A stretch of 64,000 bases of DNA from Flavobacteriaceae bacterium (GCA_029238215.1 JAQWGN010000011.1:1-64000); one strand, 5' to 3'. Shown: positions 29,201 to 37,738, counted from the first letter of the stretch. Made by a program: numbers and translations. The notes: generated by a model not told the origin, from the letters alone.

Positions 29201-30798
29201 ATTTCTTCGCGAATCCCATCAAGTGGCGGATTTGTCACTTGAGCAAACAGCTGTTTAAAATAGTTATACAACAATTGTGGTTTGTTGGATAGCACAGCAA
29301 GTGGTGTGTCTGTTCCCATAGACCCAATGGCTTCTTTTCCTTGGGTACTCATAGGAGTTATAAGTGTTTTGATGTCCTCTTCGGTATAGCCAAAGCCTTG
29401 CAAGCGCTTCATAAAGGGTTCTGCCTCAATAGGGGTATTGTTTCCTGTGTACGGCACCTCTTTTAGTGGAAGTAAATTTTCTTTGAGCCAGTCACCATAG
29501 GGGTGCTTAGAAGAGATTTTTTCTTTAACCTCTTTGTCTTCAATGATACGCCCTTCTTCCATGTCAACTAAAAACATACGGCCTGGTTCCAGTCTACCAT
29601 GCTGCGAAACATTTGCAGGATCAATATCAATCACGCCTGTCTCTGAAGACATCACAACATAACCATCTTTTGTTACTGTATAACGTGATGGACGAAGTCC
29701 ATTTCGATCGAGTAATGCTCCAATGTATTTCCCATCAGTAAAAGGAACTGATGCTGGACCATCCCAAGGCTCCATAATACAAGCGTTGTATCCGTAAAAG
29801 TTTTTCTTTGAAGCATCCATAGATTGGTGTTTTTCCCAAGCCTCCGGGACTAACATCATCATAACTTCAGGTAAAGATCGACCAGAGTGAAGGAGTAACT
29901 CAACAACCATATCCATGGAAGATGAATCTGATTTTCCAGGAAGCACTATCGGAGTGATTTCCTTCATGTCATCTCCAAAAAATTCATTGGCAAAAAGTTC
30001 TTCACGTGCTTTCATGCGAATCACATTTCCACGATAGGTGTTAATCTCGCCGTTATGACACATATATCTAAACGGTTGTGCTAAATCCCAAGTAGGGAAG
30101 GTATTGGTGGAAAAACGTTGGTGAACCAGCGCAAGTCGTGTAACTACTCGTGGATCTTTAAGGTCTAAATAAAAGCCCTCGATATCTTCGGGCATTAATA
30201 GTCCCTTGTATATTACAGTTCGTGTTGAAAAACTAGGCAAATAGAAGTAAGAAGCCTGAGACATCTTACTTGCATAAATTCGGTGTTCAGCACGTTTTCT
30301 GGCAATGTATGTTTTGGTGTTTAGTTGGTCTTCTGTAAGTGTTCCGGTCTCGTCTTTTACAAAAACCTGCTTGATGTTTGGAAGCGTCTTTGCAGCTATC
30401 TTACCAATGACATCATAGTTGGTGGGGACATCGCGCCATCCTATAATCCCTAGATTTTGTCGATGGAGTTCTTCTTCAAAAACATCGACACAGAAGGTGC
30501 GCTGATTCATTTTTTGAGGAAGGAATACCATGCCCAATGCGTAGTTTTGTGGTTCTGGTAACTCAAAAGAACATGCTGTAGTTAGATAGTCATGGGGAAT
30601 GTCGATTAGGATTCCAGCTCCGTCTCCAGTTTTACCATCTGCGCTAACGGCACCACGATGTTCGAGTTTTACAAGTATATCAAGCGCCTTGTGGATAATG
30701 TCATTTGTGCGTTTTCCTTCGAGACTACAAATGAATCCTGCACCACAATTATCGTGCTCATTTTCTGGGTGGTATAAACCTTGCGGATTGGGTAGCAT
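26299..30798 (-). CDS. gltB: Glutamate synthase large subunit
   Basis: Converts 2-oxoglutarate and glutamine into two glutamates, the main ammonia-assimilation step with glutamine synthetase. The 1499 residues are in the usual order: a glutaminase domain whose nucleophile should be C18 after propeptide removal (NCGAGFICSLEG), a central domain, an FMN-binding synthase barrel (GGKSNSGEGGEDPRRF, KPGEGGQLPGPKV), the 3Fe-4S motif CHLNTCPVGIATQ, and a C-terminal glycine-rich beta-helix. First gene of gltBD. A -7 box stands 13 nt before the start. Confidence 0.97.
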   Translation of the reverse strand: MLPNPQGLYHPENEHDNCGAGFICSLEGKRTNDIIHKALDILVKLEHRGAVSADGKTGDGAGILIDIPHDYLTTACSFELPEPQNYALGMVFLPQKMNQRTFCVDVFEEELHRQNLGIIGWRDVPTNYDVIGKIAAKTLPNIKQVFVKDETGTLTEDQLNTKTYIARKRAEHRIYASKMSQASYFYLPSFSTRTVIYKGLLMPEDIEGFYLDLKDPRVVTRLALVHQRFSTNTFPTWDLAQPFRYMCHNGEINTYRGNVIRMKAREELFANEFFGDDMKEITPIVLPGKSDSSSMDMVVELLLHSGRSLPEVMMMLVPEAWEKHQSMDASKKNFYGYNACIMEPWDGPASVPFTDGKYIGALLDRNGLRPSRYTVTKDGYVVMSSETGVIDIDPANVSQHGRLEPGRMFLVDMEEGRIIEDKEVKEKISSKHPYGDWLKENLLPLKEVPYTGNNTPIEAEPFMKRLQGFGYTEEDIKTLITPMSTQGKEAIGSMGTDTPLAVLSNKPQLLYNYFKQLFAQVTNPPLDGIREEIVTDTSMSVGSDANIFDVSPEHAKKLRIQNPIISNEDLDKIKFIEHHDFKSKSVSALYNIAAGSNGLERALESLLVDVKKEVEQGANIIILSDRGINENKAPIPMLLACSFVHHGMMKHGLRSKFGIIIESAEPREPHHFAALFGYGASAINPYMVNEIIAHQVETNAIEGLSVENAIANYNKAIAKGLVKVMNKIGISTLHSYRGAQIFEALGLSKKFVDRYFCNTATRIEGIGLKEVEQEIVQRHDFAFGEKTAGEGLDLEIGGSYRWRRNGEAHMLNPASIAKLQQATQKGSFETYEEYSKLVNEQTKQLMTLRGMFELNDLDPIPLEEVEPWTAIVKRFKTGAMSLGSISEEAHENLAIAMNRIGGKSNSGEGGEDPRRFTRDEDGEWRNSAIKQVASGRFGVSSHYLTNAREIQIKMAQGAKPGEGGQLPGPKVNPYIASVRNSTPYVGLISPPPHHDIYSIEDLAQLIYDLKNANREARVNVKLVSEVGVGTIAAGVAKAKADVILISGFDGGTGASPLTSLKHAGLPWELGVAEAQQTLVLNDLRGRIVMECDGQLKTGRDVAIACLLGAEEFGFSTAPLVATGCIMMRACHLNTCPVGIATQDPELRKNFKGKPEHVVNFMHFVAEEMRGIMAQLGFRTVDEMVGQSQKLNMNKAIEHYKAQGIDLSAILYKPDVAENVPVRNMSKQDHGLDNVLDVDIVSKAQKAIISLEPQTLHFDIKNTNRSVGALLSNEISKAHGREGLPVDTLKLLFTGAAGQSFGCFATKGLHLEVTGNANDYFGKGLSGARLVAKVPEAATFKPEENVIIGNVALYGATAGEAYINGIAGERFCVRNSGAVAVVEGIGDHGCEYMTGGEAVILGHIGRNFAAGMSGGIAYIYAEDGVFDDRNFNMEMIGLEDLSSTDVARVEALIQNHKDYTASPLASKILADWKTTQKNFIKVMPTDYKAALERMAQEQNA

Positions 30799-30811
30799 AT
30801 TCTATTTTTCT

Positions 30812-30819
30812 CAAATATA
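30812..30819 (-). promoter_or_regulatory. -7 box TATATTTG of gltBD
   Basis: A perfect TAnnTTTG on the minus strand, ending 13 nt before the gltB ATG. No TTG at a proper distance was seen, so activator-assisted expression is possible. Confidence 0.55.
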
Positions 30820-30901
30820 AATTTTCCTTAACGATTATTGAAATGTTAACAGCTTGTAAGGTGTCCTTTGTTTAACATTCTTAATATTGTGTTTTTAGAA
30901 T

Positions 30902-30937
30902 TATCAATTAATTAAAATTGTTTTGAATTAATTGATA
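30902..30937. promoter_or_regulatory. 12-bp perfect inverted repeat between gltB and nhaD
   Basis: TATCAATTAATT at 30902-30913 and its exact complement at 30926-30937, with AAAA/TTTT also able to pair in the 12-nt centre. It lies about 80 nt upstream of the gltB -7 box in the 373-bp divergent gap, a position suited to a dimeric regulator, or it could be a cruciform/AT-rich spacer. The rest of the gap has no gene. Confidence 0.45.
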
Positions 30938-30972
30938 TATGTATAATACGACGCATTACTTTTTCTCACACC

Positions 30973-30988
30973 CCCCCTTTTAAGGGGG
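30973..30988. other. GC-rich hairpin CCCCCTT-TT-AAGGGGG
   Basis: A short strong stem (arms 30973-30979 and 30982-30988) in the middle of the AT-rich gltB-nhaD gap. No gene end lies on either side, so it is not an ordinary terminator. It may insulate the two promoters or act as a protein site. Confidence 0.4.
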
Positions 30989-31138
30989 TATAGACTTTAT
31001 ATATTACGGAAAATACAATCAAAGCCCCTAAAAATTTAATTAAATTAAACTATAATATTGCAAAAATAAGTAGTAGACCTAAATAAATCTAATTATTTAA
31101 GTTGTTTAATGCAATTTTTAATCCCTTTGTTCGTTTCC

Positions 31139-31146
31139 TATATTTG
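31139..31146 (+). promoter_or_regulatory. -7 box TATATTTG of nhaD-folC
   Basis: A perfect TAnnTTTG ending 25 nt before the nhaD ATG, leaving a normal 5' leader. Confidence 0.55.
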
Positions 31147-31171
31147 TGCAACAAAAACTTAATCTTATTTT

Positions 31172-32500
31172 ATGGAATCCATCATACTTATAATATTCTT
31201 TTTAGGGTATCTTTCAATTACTTTAGAGCATAACTTAAAAATTGATAAGCTTATTCCCGCACTAGCGATGATGGCAATTTTATGGGCAGTTATTGCTTTG
31301 GGGCATCTTCCTGTTTTTGATGTTGATACGGTAAGTAAAAGCCTAAATGCAACCCATATTGATGAAATTCTTTTGCATCATTTAGGTAAAACGGCAGAAA
31401 TCTTGGTATTCTTACTTGGTGCTATGACCATTGTTGAAATTATCGATTATTTTAATGGTTTTGCTACAATTAAAGGGTTTATCCGTACCCGAAATAAAGT
31501 TAAGCTACTATGGATTTTTTCAATTTTAGCATTCGTTTTATCAGCAATTATTGACAACCTTACCGCTACCATAGTACTTATTACCATTTTGCAGAAAGTA
31601 ATGCATAATAGAGATACACGGCTATGGTATGCTGGGATGATTATTATCGCTGCCAACGCTGGAGGCGCTTGGTCGCCTATTGGTGATGTAACCACAACAA
31701 TGCTTTGGATTGGAAAGAAAGTCACTACCATTGAACTTGTTAAGTACTTGTTAATTCCATCAATAGTTTGCATGGTTATTCCTACAATAATTGCAAGTCG
31801 TTTTAAAGTCTTTAAAGGTTCTATAGAAGCGGCCAAAACAAATGATGTTAAAACGTCTAAATACGGATCGACGATGTTGTATTTAGGACTTGGTTCTATT
31901 TTATTTGTGCCTTTTTTTAAAACAATTACACACCTTCCCCCTTATGTGGGTATGATGCTTTCCTTAGCTGTTGTTGCAGCCTTTGCGGAGGTATATAGTA
32001 GTGCAAAATTTTCCTTGTCTAACATTGATGGAGATTCAGATGCGCATGGTTCGCACAGTCCTGTCCATGCAGCACTTACCAAAATCGAATTACCGAGTAT
32101 ATTATTCTTTTTAGGTATTCTAATGGCAGTTGCTGCCTTAGAATCCTTAGGACTATTATTCAATTTTGCTCAGGATCTCACCACTACTATCCCAAATATG
32201 GATATCGTAGTAGCACTCCTTGGATCGGGATCTGCAGTTATTGACAATGTTCCCTTGGTTGCTGCCAGTATGGGTATGTTTTCTCAAGGAGTTGATGATC
32301 CTATTTGGCACGCCATCGCTTTTGCGGCAGGCACTGGCGGAAGTATGTTGGTTTTTGGCTCAGCTGCTGGTGTAGTAGCTATGGGAATGGAAAAAATAAA
32401 CTTCTTTTGGTACTTTAAGAAAATTTCTCTTTTAGCATTTATAGGATTTGTTACTGGTTTTGTGACCTTTATGCTAATGCGTGATTACCTGTTTGCATAA
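31172..32500 (+). CDS. nhaD: Na+/H+ antiporter NhaD
   Basis: Exchanges cytoplasmic Na+ for protons across the inner membrane, fitting a marine lifestyle. The 442 residues form about 11-13 helices of the ion-transporter (arsB/NhaD) superfamily. Family motifs seen are SAIIDNLTATIVLITIL (about 121-137), NAGGAWSPIGDVTTTMLW (about 165-182) and GSGSAVIDNVPLVAASMGMF near residue 350. A His/Asp-rich loop (DGDSDAHGSHSPVHA) lies between helices and may face the cytoplasm. The stop overlaps the folC start by one base (TAATG). Confidence 0.94.
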   Translation: MESIILIIFFLGYLSITLEHNLKIDKLIPALAMMAILWAVIALGHLPVFDVDTVSKSLNATHIDEILLHHLGKTAEILVFLLGAMTIVEIIDYFNGFATIKGFIRTRNKVKLLWIFSILAFVLSAIIDNLTATIVLITILQKVMHNRDTRLWYAGMIIIAANAGGAWSPIGDVTTTMLWIGKKVTTIELVKYLLIPSIVCMVIPTIIASRFKVFKGSIEAAKTNDVKTSKYGSTMLYLGLGSILFVPFFKTITHLPPYVGMMLSLAVVAAFAEVYSSAKFSLSNIDGDSDAHGSHSPVHAALTKIELPSILFFLGILMAVAALESLGLLFNFAQDLTTTIPNMDIVVALLGSGSAVIDNVPLVAASMGMFSQGVDDPIWHAIAFAAGTGGSMLVFGSAAGVVAMGMEKINFFWYFKKISLLAFIGFVTGFVTFMLMRDYLFA

Positions 32501-33705
32501 TGGATTACGCAGCCACCCTTAAATGGCTGTATGCACGACTGCCAATGTATCAACGTGTCGGTGCTGCTGCACTTAATCCAAATTTGGTCAGAATTGCTTT
32601 ATTGGCAGCCCATTTGGGCAACCCTCATAAATCATTTAAAAGCATCCATGTCGCTGGAACAAATGGTAAAGGCTCTTCGGCACACATGTTAGCATCAGTT
32701 TTGCAAGAAGCTGGATATAATGTTGGTTTATACACCTCGCCACACCTAAAAGATTTTAGAGAGCGAATTCGCATCAATGGCATTCCTATTGCTAAACAAA
32801 GAATCATTGATTTTATCAAAACACACGCTGCTTTTTTTGAAGACCAGCAGTTTTCATTTTTTGAAATGTCTGTGGGGCTTGCGTATTCTTATTTTGCTGA
32901 ACAACAGGTGGATGTTGCAATTGTTGAAGTTGGGCTTGGAGGTAGGTTAGACGCTACAAACATCATCACTCCAGAGGCTTGCTTAATTACTAATATTAGC
33001 CTTGATCATCAACAGTTTTTAGGAACTACACGTGTTAAAATTGCAAAAGAAAAGGGAGGGATTATAAAGCCTAACGTTCCTGTTGTTTTGGTTGAAAAAG
33101 ATCCCGAAACCTATCCAGTTTTTAAGGATATCGCGCAAAAAAACAATGCTTCCTTACATATTGCAAAAACACACAACTATGATACGGATTTAAAGGGTGC
33201 CTATCAACAACAAAATATTAATGGTGTCGTAACCCTACTGGATGTACAATCTCAATTTAAAGTTTCTGAAAAAGCAATTACACAGGGTTTAAAGCATGTG
33301 ATTAAAAACACAGGTCTTCGTGGAAGATGGGAGTTGCTTGGACAAGAGCCGACCATTATTGCTGATGTGGCACATAACAAAGCAGGACTGGCCCAAGTTA
33401 TAAAGCAGCTGGAATCCCTTAACTACAAGCAGTTGCATGTTGTTTTTGGGATGGTAAGTGACAAAGACATTACTGACATCTTGAAGTTACTGCCAAAAAG
33501 TGCTCAGTATTACTTGTGTGCAGCAGACGTACCTAGAGCCTTTTCAGTAGTTGCTTTAGGTAAAGAATTTGCTCATCAGAAACTTAACCACACATTGCAT
33601 GAAAGTGTTACTGAAGCTTTGGCAGCGGCAAAGAAAGCTGCTCAAAAAGAGGACATGATTTATGTTGGCGGAAGTTTGTTTGTGGTTGCGGAGGTATTAC
33701 CATAA
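32500..33705 (+). CDS. folC: Bifunctional dihydrofolate/folylpolyglutamate synthase
   Basis: Adds glutamate to dihydropteroate and to reduced folates in the cytoplasm. The 401 residues of the Mur-ligase type show the P-loop HVAGTNGKGSSAHML (about 51-65), the KDFRERIRING segment, VEVGLGGRLDATNI and the NISLDHQQFLG motif, with a C-terminal domain (DVAHNKAGL). Length is normal. Translationally coupled to nhaD although functionally unrelated. Confidence 0.95.
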   Translation: MDYAATLKWLYARLPMYQRVGAAALNPNLVRIALLAAHLGNPHKSFKSIHVAGTNGKGSSAHMLASVLQEAGYNVGLYTSPHLKDFRERIRINGIPIAKQRIIDFIKTHAAFFEDQQFSFFEMSVGLAYSYFAEQQVDVAIVEVGLGGRLDATNIITPEACLITNISLDHQQFLGTTRVKIAKEKGGIIKPNVPVVLVEKDPETYPVFKDIAQKNNASLHIAKTHNYDTDLKGAYQQQNINGVVTLLDVQSQFKVSEKAITQGLKHVIKNTGLRGRWELLGQEPTIIADVAHNKAGLAQVIKQLESLNYKQLHVVFGMVSDKDITDILKLLPKSAQYYLCAADVPRAFSVVALGKEFAHQKLNHTLHESVTEALAAAKKAAQKEDMIYVGGSLFVVAEVLP

Positions 33706-33725
33706 AAAATACTCAAAATTCTTTC

Positions 33726-33755
33726 TTTGGCAGATGGGTTAATTTTATATATTTG
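33726..33755 (+). promoter_or_regulatory. Full Bacteroidota promoter TTTG-N18-TATATTTG of tRNA-Val
   Basis: TTTG at 33726-33729 and TATATTTG at 33748-33755, with 18 nt between, 8 nt before the tRNA. This is the best consensus promoter seen in the window. Confidence 0.75.
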
Positions 33756-33763
33756 CACCCCTC

Positions 33764-33841
33764 GGGCGCTTAGCTCAGTTGGTTCAGAGCACCTCGTTTA
33801 CACCGAGGGGGTCGGGGGTTCGAATCCCTCAGCGCCCACCA
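33764..33841 (+). tRNA. tRNA-Val (anticodon TAC)
   Basis: Complete cloverleaf: acceptor GGGCGCT/AGCGCCC, D arm GCTC/GAGC, anticodon loop TTTACAC, T arm with GGTTCGAATCC. Unlike the tRNA-fMet gene, CCA is encoded (33839-33841). It is followed directly by its own terminator. Confidence 0.95.
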
Positions 33842-33845
33842 ATTA

Positions 33846-33879
33846 AACCTCACTTTTTTAAAGTGAGGTTTTTTATTTT
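33846..33879 (+). terminator. Rho-independent terminator of tRNA-Val
   Basis: An 11-bp stem AACCTCACTTT / AAAGTGAGGTT with a TTT loop, followed by TTTTATTTT. It starts 5 nt after the tRNA. Confidence 0.88.
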
Positions 33880-33966
33880 AGCCCCTATGTTATTGTATCA
33901 AACGCATTACGAGATTCCAAAAACAAAATTAGAATGTAATTCGAATGGAGATTGTATCTTTAAACA

Positions 33967-35847
33967 ATGCAACCCAAACCAGCATCACGGCTAAGCAACT
34001 ACACAGACTTTCTAGAGCATGCCTATGGATTGCAATTTAAAGATTACGAGACATTACACTTGTGGAGTATTTCCAATCAAGGAGTTTTTTGGGAAAGTAT
34101 TTCACGCTTTTTTAATGTGAGTTTTGACTCCCCTTATAAGCAAGCTTTTGTGTCGGCTACCCCCTTTTGGGAGAGTGAGTGGTTTTGTGGTTCTCAGCTG
34201 AGTTATGCCAAACATATTTTTAAACATGCTAGCAAGCAACATCCAGCGCTAATTTTCCAAAATGAATCAGAAGAGTATCGTGAAATTAGCTGGAATCAAC
34301 TGATTACAGCTACGTATTCATTCCAACAAAAATTAATTAAATGCGGTGTTCAATCAGGGGATTGCGTGGTGTGTTATGGAGTTAATGGTCCAGAAACGAT
34401 CGCTGCTTTTTTAGCAACCAATGCATTGGGAGCTGTTTGGTCGTCTTGTCCACCCGATTTTGGAAGCGAGGCTGTTGTGGATCGTTTTCAACAACTAAGC
34501 CCAAAGGTTTTATTTACGCATAGCAAATACACCTATAACGGAAAGCAACATGATTGTTCCTCTAAAATTAGAGCGATACAAAAATCACTTACTAGTATTG
34601 AACATACGTTGCCTCTTGAAGCGTTTAGTGCATTTGATGACATGTCAATAGGCATGGATGACCTGGTGTTTTCTCCAGTCCCTTTTTCAGCACCAATTTG
34701 GGTGTTATTTTCATCGGGGACTACGGGCAAACCTAAAGCACTTGTACACGGAACAGGACATATGCTTTTAGAGCATCTAAAAGCCTTAGGGTTGCATCAA
34801 GATGTGTGTAGTGGTGATCGTTATTTTTGGTACTCTACCACTGGATGGATGATGTGGAACTATGCCCTAAGTAGTTTGTTGTGTGGCGCAACACTCTGTT
34901 TGTATCAAGGATCACCTAAGCATCCAAATGATTCTGTATTATGGCAGTTCGCTCATAAGGCTAAGATTAATCATTTTGGGAGTGGCGCGGTTTATTTTCA
35001 ACATCAAATGGAATCCCCAAATTCTTTTTTAAAGGAAAATGATTTTACGTTTCTTAAGACCATTGGTTCTACAGGATCGCCACTTTCCTCAGATGTTTGC
35101 TTACGCCTACAACAGCAATTTCCACACGCTCATGTTGTTTCACTAAGCGGTGGTACGGATGTGTGTACGGCTTTTGTGGGGGGAAATCCTGACAAGCCTG
35201 TTAACCCCAACGAAATTCAATGTAAAATGCTGGGTGCAGCAGTTGCTGTTTGGGATGCTGATGGAAATTCAATCATCAATATTCCTGGGGAATTGGTGCT
35301 TACAGCACCTTTGCTTTCAATGCCTCTTTATTTGGTTGACGATCCTGACTTTGAGCGATATAAACAGAGTTATTTTAGCAGGTTTGACTCTGTTTGGTGC
35401 CATGGCGATTGGGCTTCAATTACCAAAAGCGGAGGTGTCATCATCTATGGTCGTTCGGATGCTACGTTAAATAGAAATGGAATACGAATAGGTACTGCAG
35501 AGCTTTATGCGGTCATGGATCAATTTGAAGACATTCAAGACACATTAATTATCCATCTTCAAAAAAACAGCAAAGACCTATTGATATTGTTTGTGAAATC
35601 AGATAATACCATTGATGAAAAAACGATTAAAACTTATATCCGCACAAGATGTTCTCCACGTCATGTTCCAGATGAGATTTACCAAATCGATGAAATTCCA
35701 TATACTGTTAGTGGAAAAAAAGTAGAGGTGCCTGTAAAGCGACTCTTACAAGGAGAAGCGTTATCCAATATAGTTTCACTAGACGCTTTGAAGAACCCCA
35801 AAGCAATGGCGTTATTTCAAGATTTTTTTGAGCGTTTTAACTCTTAG
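33967..35847 (+). CDS. Acetoacetyl-CoA synthetase
   Basis: Activates acetoacetate with ATP and CoA, linking ketone bodies or polyhydroxybutyrate breakdown to acetyl-CoA. The 626-residue ANL-superfamily enzyme starts with the acetyl-CoA-synthetase-like N-terminal region, has the AMP loop VLFSSGTTGKPKALVHG (about 239-255), a WYSTTGWMMWN motif typical of acetoacetyl-CoA ligases, WCHGDWA, and the C-terminal catalytic lysine in YTVSGKKVEVPVKR. Length fits AacS rather than acyl-CoA ligases. Monocistronic; its TAG overlaps the opposing coiled-coil gene by 11 nt. Confidence 0.92.
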   Translation: MQPKPASRLSNYTDFLEHAYGLQFKDYETLHLWSISNQGVFWESISRFFNVSFDSPYKQAFVSATPFWESEWFCGSQLSYAKHIFKHASKQHPALIFQNESEEYREISWNQLITATYSFQQKLIKCGVQSGDCVVCYGVNGPETIAAFLATNALGAVWSSCPPDFGSEAVVDRFQQLSPKVLFTHSKYTYNGKQHDCSSKIRAIQKSLTSIEHTLPLEAFSAFDDMSIGMDDLVFSPVPFSAPIWVLFSSGTTGKPKALVHGTGHMLLEHLKALGLHQDVCSGDRYFWYSTTGWMMWNYALSSLLCGATLCLYQGSPKHPNDSVLWQFAHKAKINHFGSGAVYFQHQMESPNSFLKENDFTFLKTIGSTGSPLSSDVCLRLQQQFPHAHVVSLSGGTDVCTAFVGGNPDKPVNPNEIQCKMLGAAVAVWDADGNSIINIPGELVLTAPLLSMPLYLVDDPDFERYKQSYFSRFDSVWCHGDWASITKSGGVIIYGRSDATLNRNGIRIGTAELYAVMDQFEDIQDTLIIHLQKNSKDLLILFVKSDNTIDEKTIKTYIRTRCSPRHVPDEIYQIDEIPYTVSGKKVEVPVKRLLQGEALSNIVSLDALKNPKAMALFQDFFERFNS

Positions 35848-36619
35848 AAAAAATACCTTTCATAAAGGCTTCTTGTTCTTCAGCAAGCTCTTTGTCTACC
35901 AAGATACGACCACTGTGTTCATCAGTAATAATCTTTTTTCTTGAAGCAATCTCCATTTGAACTTGCGGAGGAATTGTAAAGAATGACCCACCAGATGCAC
36001 CACGCTCAACAGAAACAATCGCTAATCCATTTTTTACTGATGCTCGAATGCGTGTGTAAGCAGTAACCAAAGCCTCATCAGCTTTTTCAGCAAACTCTTT
36101 AGATTTTTCGAGTAGAATTGCTTCCTCTTTTTGAGTTTCAGCTAAAATAGCATCTAGCTCATTTTTTTTGTGCTTTAAGTGGTTTTTTCGTTCTTCAAGT
36201 TTCGTAGAAGTTTCAGTAACCCCTTCGTTTTTTTGTTCAATCAACGCTTTAAGTTGTTTGATCTGTTTATCGGATAATTGAATTTCTAATTCTTGAAATT
36301 CAATTTCTTTGTTTAAAGACTCGTAAGCACGATTATTACGAACGTTTTTTTGCTGTTCGTTATATTTTTTTATCAGTTCTTTTGAGTTCTCAATGCTGAT
36401 TTTTTTAGCCTTGATTTCATCTTCATATGCCGTAACTTCTATTCCAAAGTTACTTAAACGTTTCTCTAAACCTGCAACCTCAGCCTCTAGGTCTTCTACT
36501 TCAAGAGGTAATTCTCCTCGAACGTTACGAATTTCGTCAATGTGTGTATCAACGAGTTGAAGGTTGTATAATGCGCGTAGCTTTTCTTCGATGGTGGTTT
36601 CAGCTTTCTTCTTAGCCAT
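35837..36619 (-). CDS. CT398/DUF164-type coiled-coil protein with degenerate zinc ribbon
   Basis: A 260-residue cytoplasmic protein. Residues about 25-185 form a long antiparallel coiled coil rich in Glu and Lys. The C-terminus aligns with the zf-RING_7 zinc ribbon of the family (GGSFFTIPPQ at about 210-219 and HSGRIL at 235-240), but the four zinc cysteines are gone: the usual CGGC and CxxCGR positions read SGGS and DEHSGR, and the whole protein has no cysteine. It follows the NIF3 gene by 2 nt, a conserved pairing, so a shared role is likely but unknown. Confidence 0.88.
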   Translation of the reverse strand: MAKKKAETTIEEKLRALYNLQLVDTHIDEIRNVRGELPLEVEDLEAEVAGLEKRLSNFGIEVTAYEDEIKAKKISIENSKELIKKYNEQQKNVRNNRAYESLNKEIEFQELEIQLSDKQIKQLKALIEQKNEGVTETSTKLEERKNHLKHKKNELDAILAETQKEEAILLEKSKEFAEKADEALVTAYTRIRASVKNGLAIVSVERGASGGSFFTIPPQVQMEIASRKKIITDEHSGRILVDKELAEEQEAFMKGIFSKS

Positions 36620-36621
36620 AG

Positions 36622-37716
36622 TTAAAAATAATGAACTGGATTAGTTTCCGTTTTGGATGAAATGAACGCAAAATTAGGGAAATTTTTGCTAAGAAACTCT
36701 ACGATTATTTTTTTGGTGAATTGTTCACTTTCAAAATGCCCTACGTCTACAAGGATTAGTTGTTGTTCTGCCTTGTAAAAATCGTGATATTTTAGGTCTG
36801 CAGTAACAAAAACATCTGCTCCTTGAGCTATTACAGCTTGCGTTGCGAAACTTCCCGAACCGCCAAGTAAGGCAACACGTTCAATTTTTTTGTTAAGTAA
36901 TTTACTGTGTCTTATTGAGGGAGTGCCAACGATGTCTTTTATGGTGGTTAAAAAGATATTTTCTTCAACAGCGGTCTTTAAGGAACCAATACACCCCATC
37001 CCTAAGTCATTGCGGACATTCTCCAAAACACTTAGTTCATAAGCAACCGTTTCATAAGGATGCGATTGTTCTAAGGCAGCAAGCACAGCAGCTTTAACAT
37101 GTTTTGGTAAAACTACTTGTAACTGCATTTCCGACTCAAAATGGCGTTCTCCCGAATTACCTACAAAGGGATTGCTTCCGTCTAGCGGTCTAAACCCACC
37201 AATACCATCAGAGACAAAGCTACACTGGTCGTAAAGACCAAGCGCTCCAGCTCCAGCTTTAAAAAGTGCTTCTTGAACACTAGGTAAATACTCTTGAGGC
37301 ACATACGTGCTTAGCTTTAGTAAACTCCCCTTTTGTGGTAGTAATACACGCCGTTGTTCAAGGCCTAATGCATCTGCTAGACCTTTATTGACTCCGTCGA
37401 GTTGAACGTCCAAAGCGGTATGTATTGCATACAATGCGATGTCGTGCTTTATTGCCTTCGATACGGCACGTTCTACATAGGTTTTATTAGTTATTTTTTT
37501 TAAGCCTTGAAAAATTATCGGGTGAAAACAAATAATCAGGTTGCAGCCTTCAGCAATAGCTTCATCAACTACAGATTCTAGTGCATCGTGTGCAACAAGC
37601 ACCCCGTCTACATGTTGGTCGTATGTGCCAACTAGCAACCCTACATTATCAAATTCTTCAGCATAAGCCAAAGGGCTCCATTGTTCTAAACAAGTTGTAA
37701 TTTCTTTTACTGTCAT
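36622..37716 (-). CDS. NIF3/DUF34 dinuclear-metal protein
   Basis: A 364-residue protein of the widely conserved NIF3 family, which forms toroidal hexamers with two metal ions per subunit. Metal-ligand motifs seen are CFHPIIFQGLKK near residue 60, HTALDV near 100 and DVGHFESEQF near 325. A PII-like insert (about 130-235) sits in the middle, as in the long bacterial form. Its reaction is not settled; roles in tRNA or metal/GTP-cyclohydrolase processes have been proposed for the family. It is first of a two-gene unit with the coiled-coil protein. Confidence 0.92.
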   Translation of the reverse strand: MTVKEITTCLEQWSPLAYAEEFDNVGLLVGTYDQHVDGVLVAHDALESVVDEAIAEGCNLIICFHPIIFQGLKKITNKTYVERAVSKAIKHDIALYAIHTALDVQLDGVNKGLADALGLEQRRVLLPQKGSLLKLSTYVPQEYLPSVQEALFKAGAGALGLYDQCSFVSDGIGGFRPLDGSNPFVGNSGERHFESEMQLQVVLPKHVKAAVLAALEQSHPYETVAYELSVLENVRNDLGMGCIGSLKTAVEENIFLTTIKDIVGTPSIRHSKLLNKKIERVALLGGSGSFATQAVIAQGADVFVTADLKYHDFYKAEQQLILVDVGHFESEQFTKKIIVEFLSKNFPNFAFISSKTETNPVHYF

Positions 37717-37723
37717 GGTGTCC

Positions 37724-37731
37724 CAAAGATA
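37724..37731 (-). promoter_or_regulatory. -7 box TATCTTTG of the NIF3 operon
   Basis: A perfect TAnnTTTG on the minus strand, only 7 nt before the NIF3 ATG. It is part of a tight divergent pair with the lpxK box; the whole intergenic gap is 35 nt. Confidence 0.6.
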
Positions 37732-37738
37732 AATGTTC

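Noticed and set aside
30973-30988. GC hairpin as a terminator
   Set aside because: No gene ends nearby on either strand; both neighbouring genes are transcribed away from it and no T-run follows.
33779-33994. Open frame of 71 codons on the plus strand crossing the tRNA-Val gene
   Set aside because: It starts inside the tRNA, crosses its terminator and runs into the acetoacetyl-CoA synthetase gene; there is no promoter or family match.
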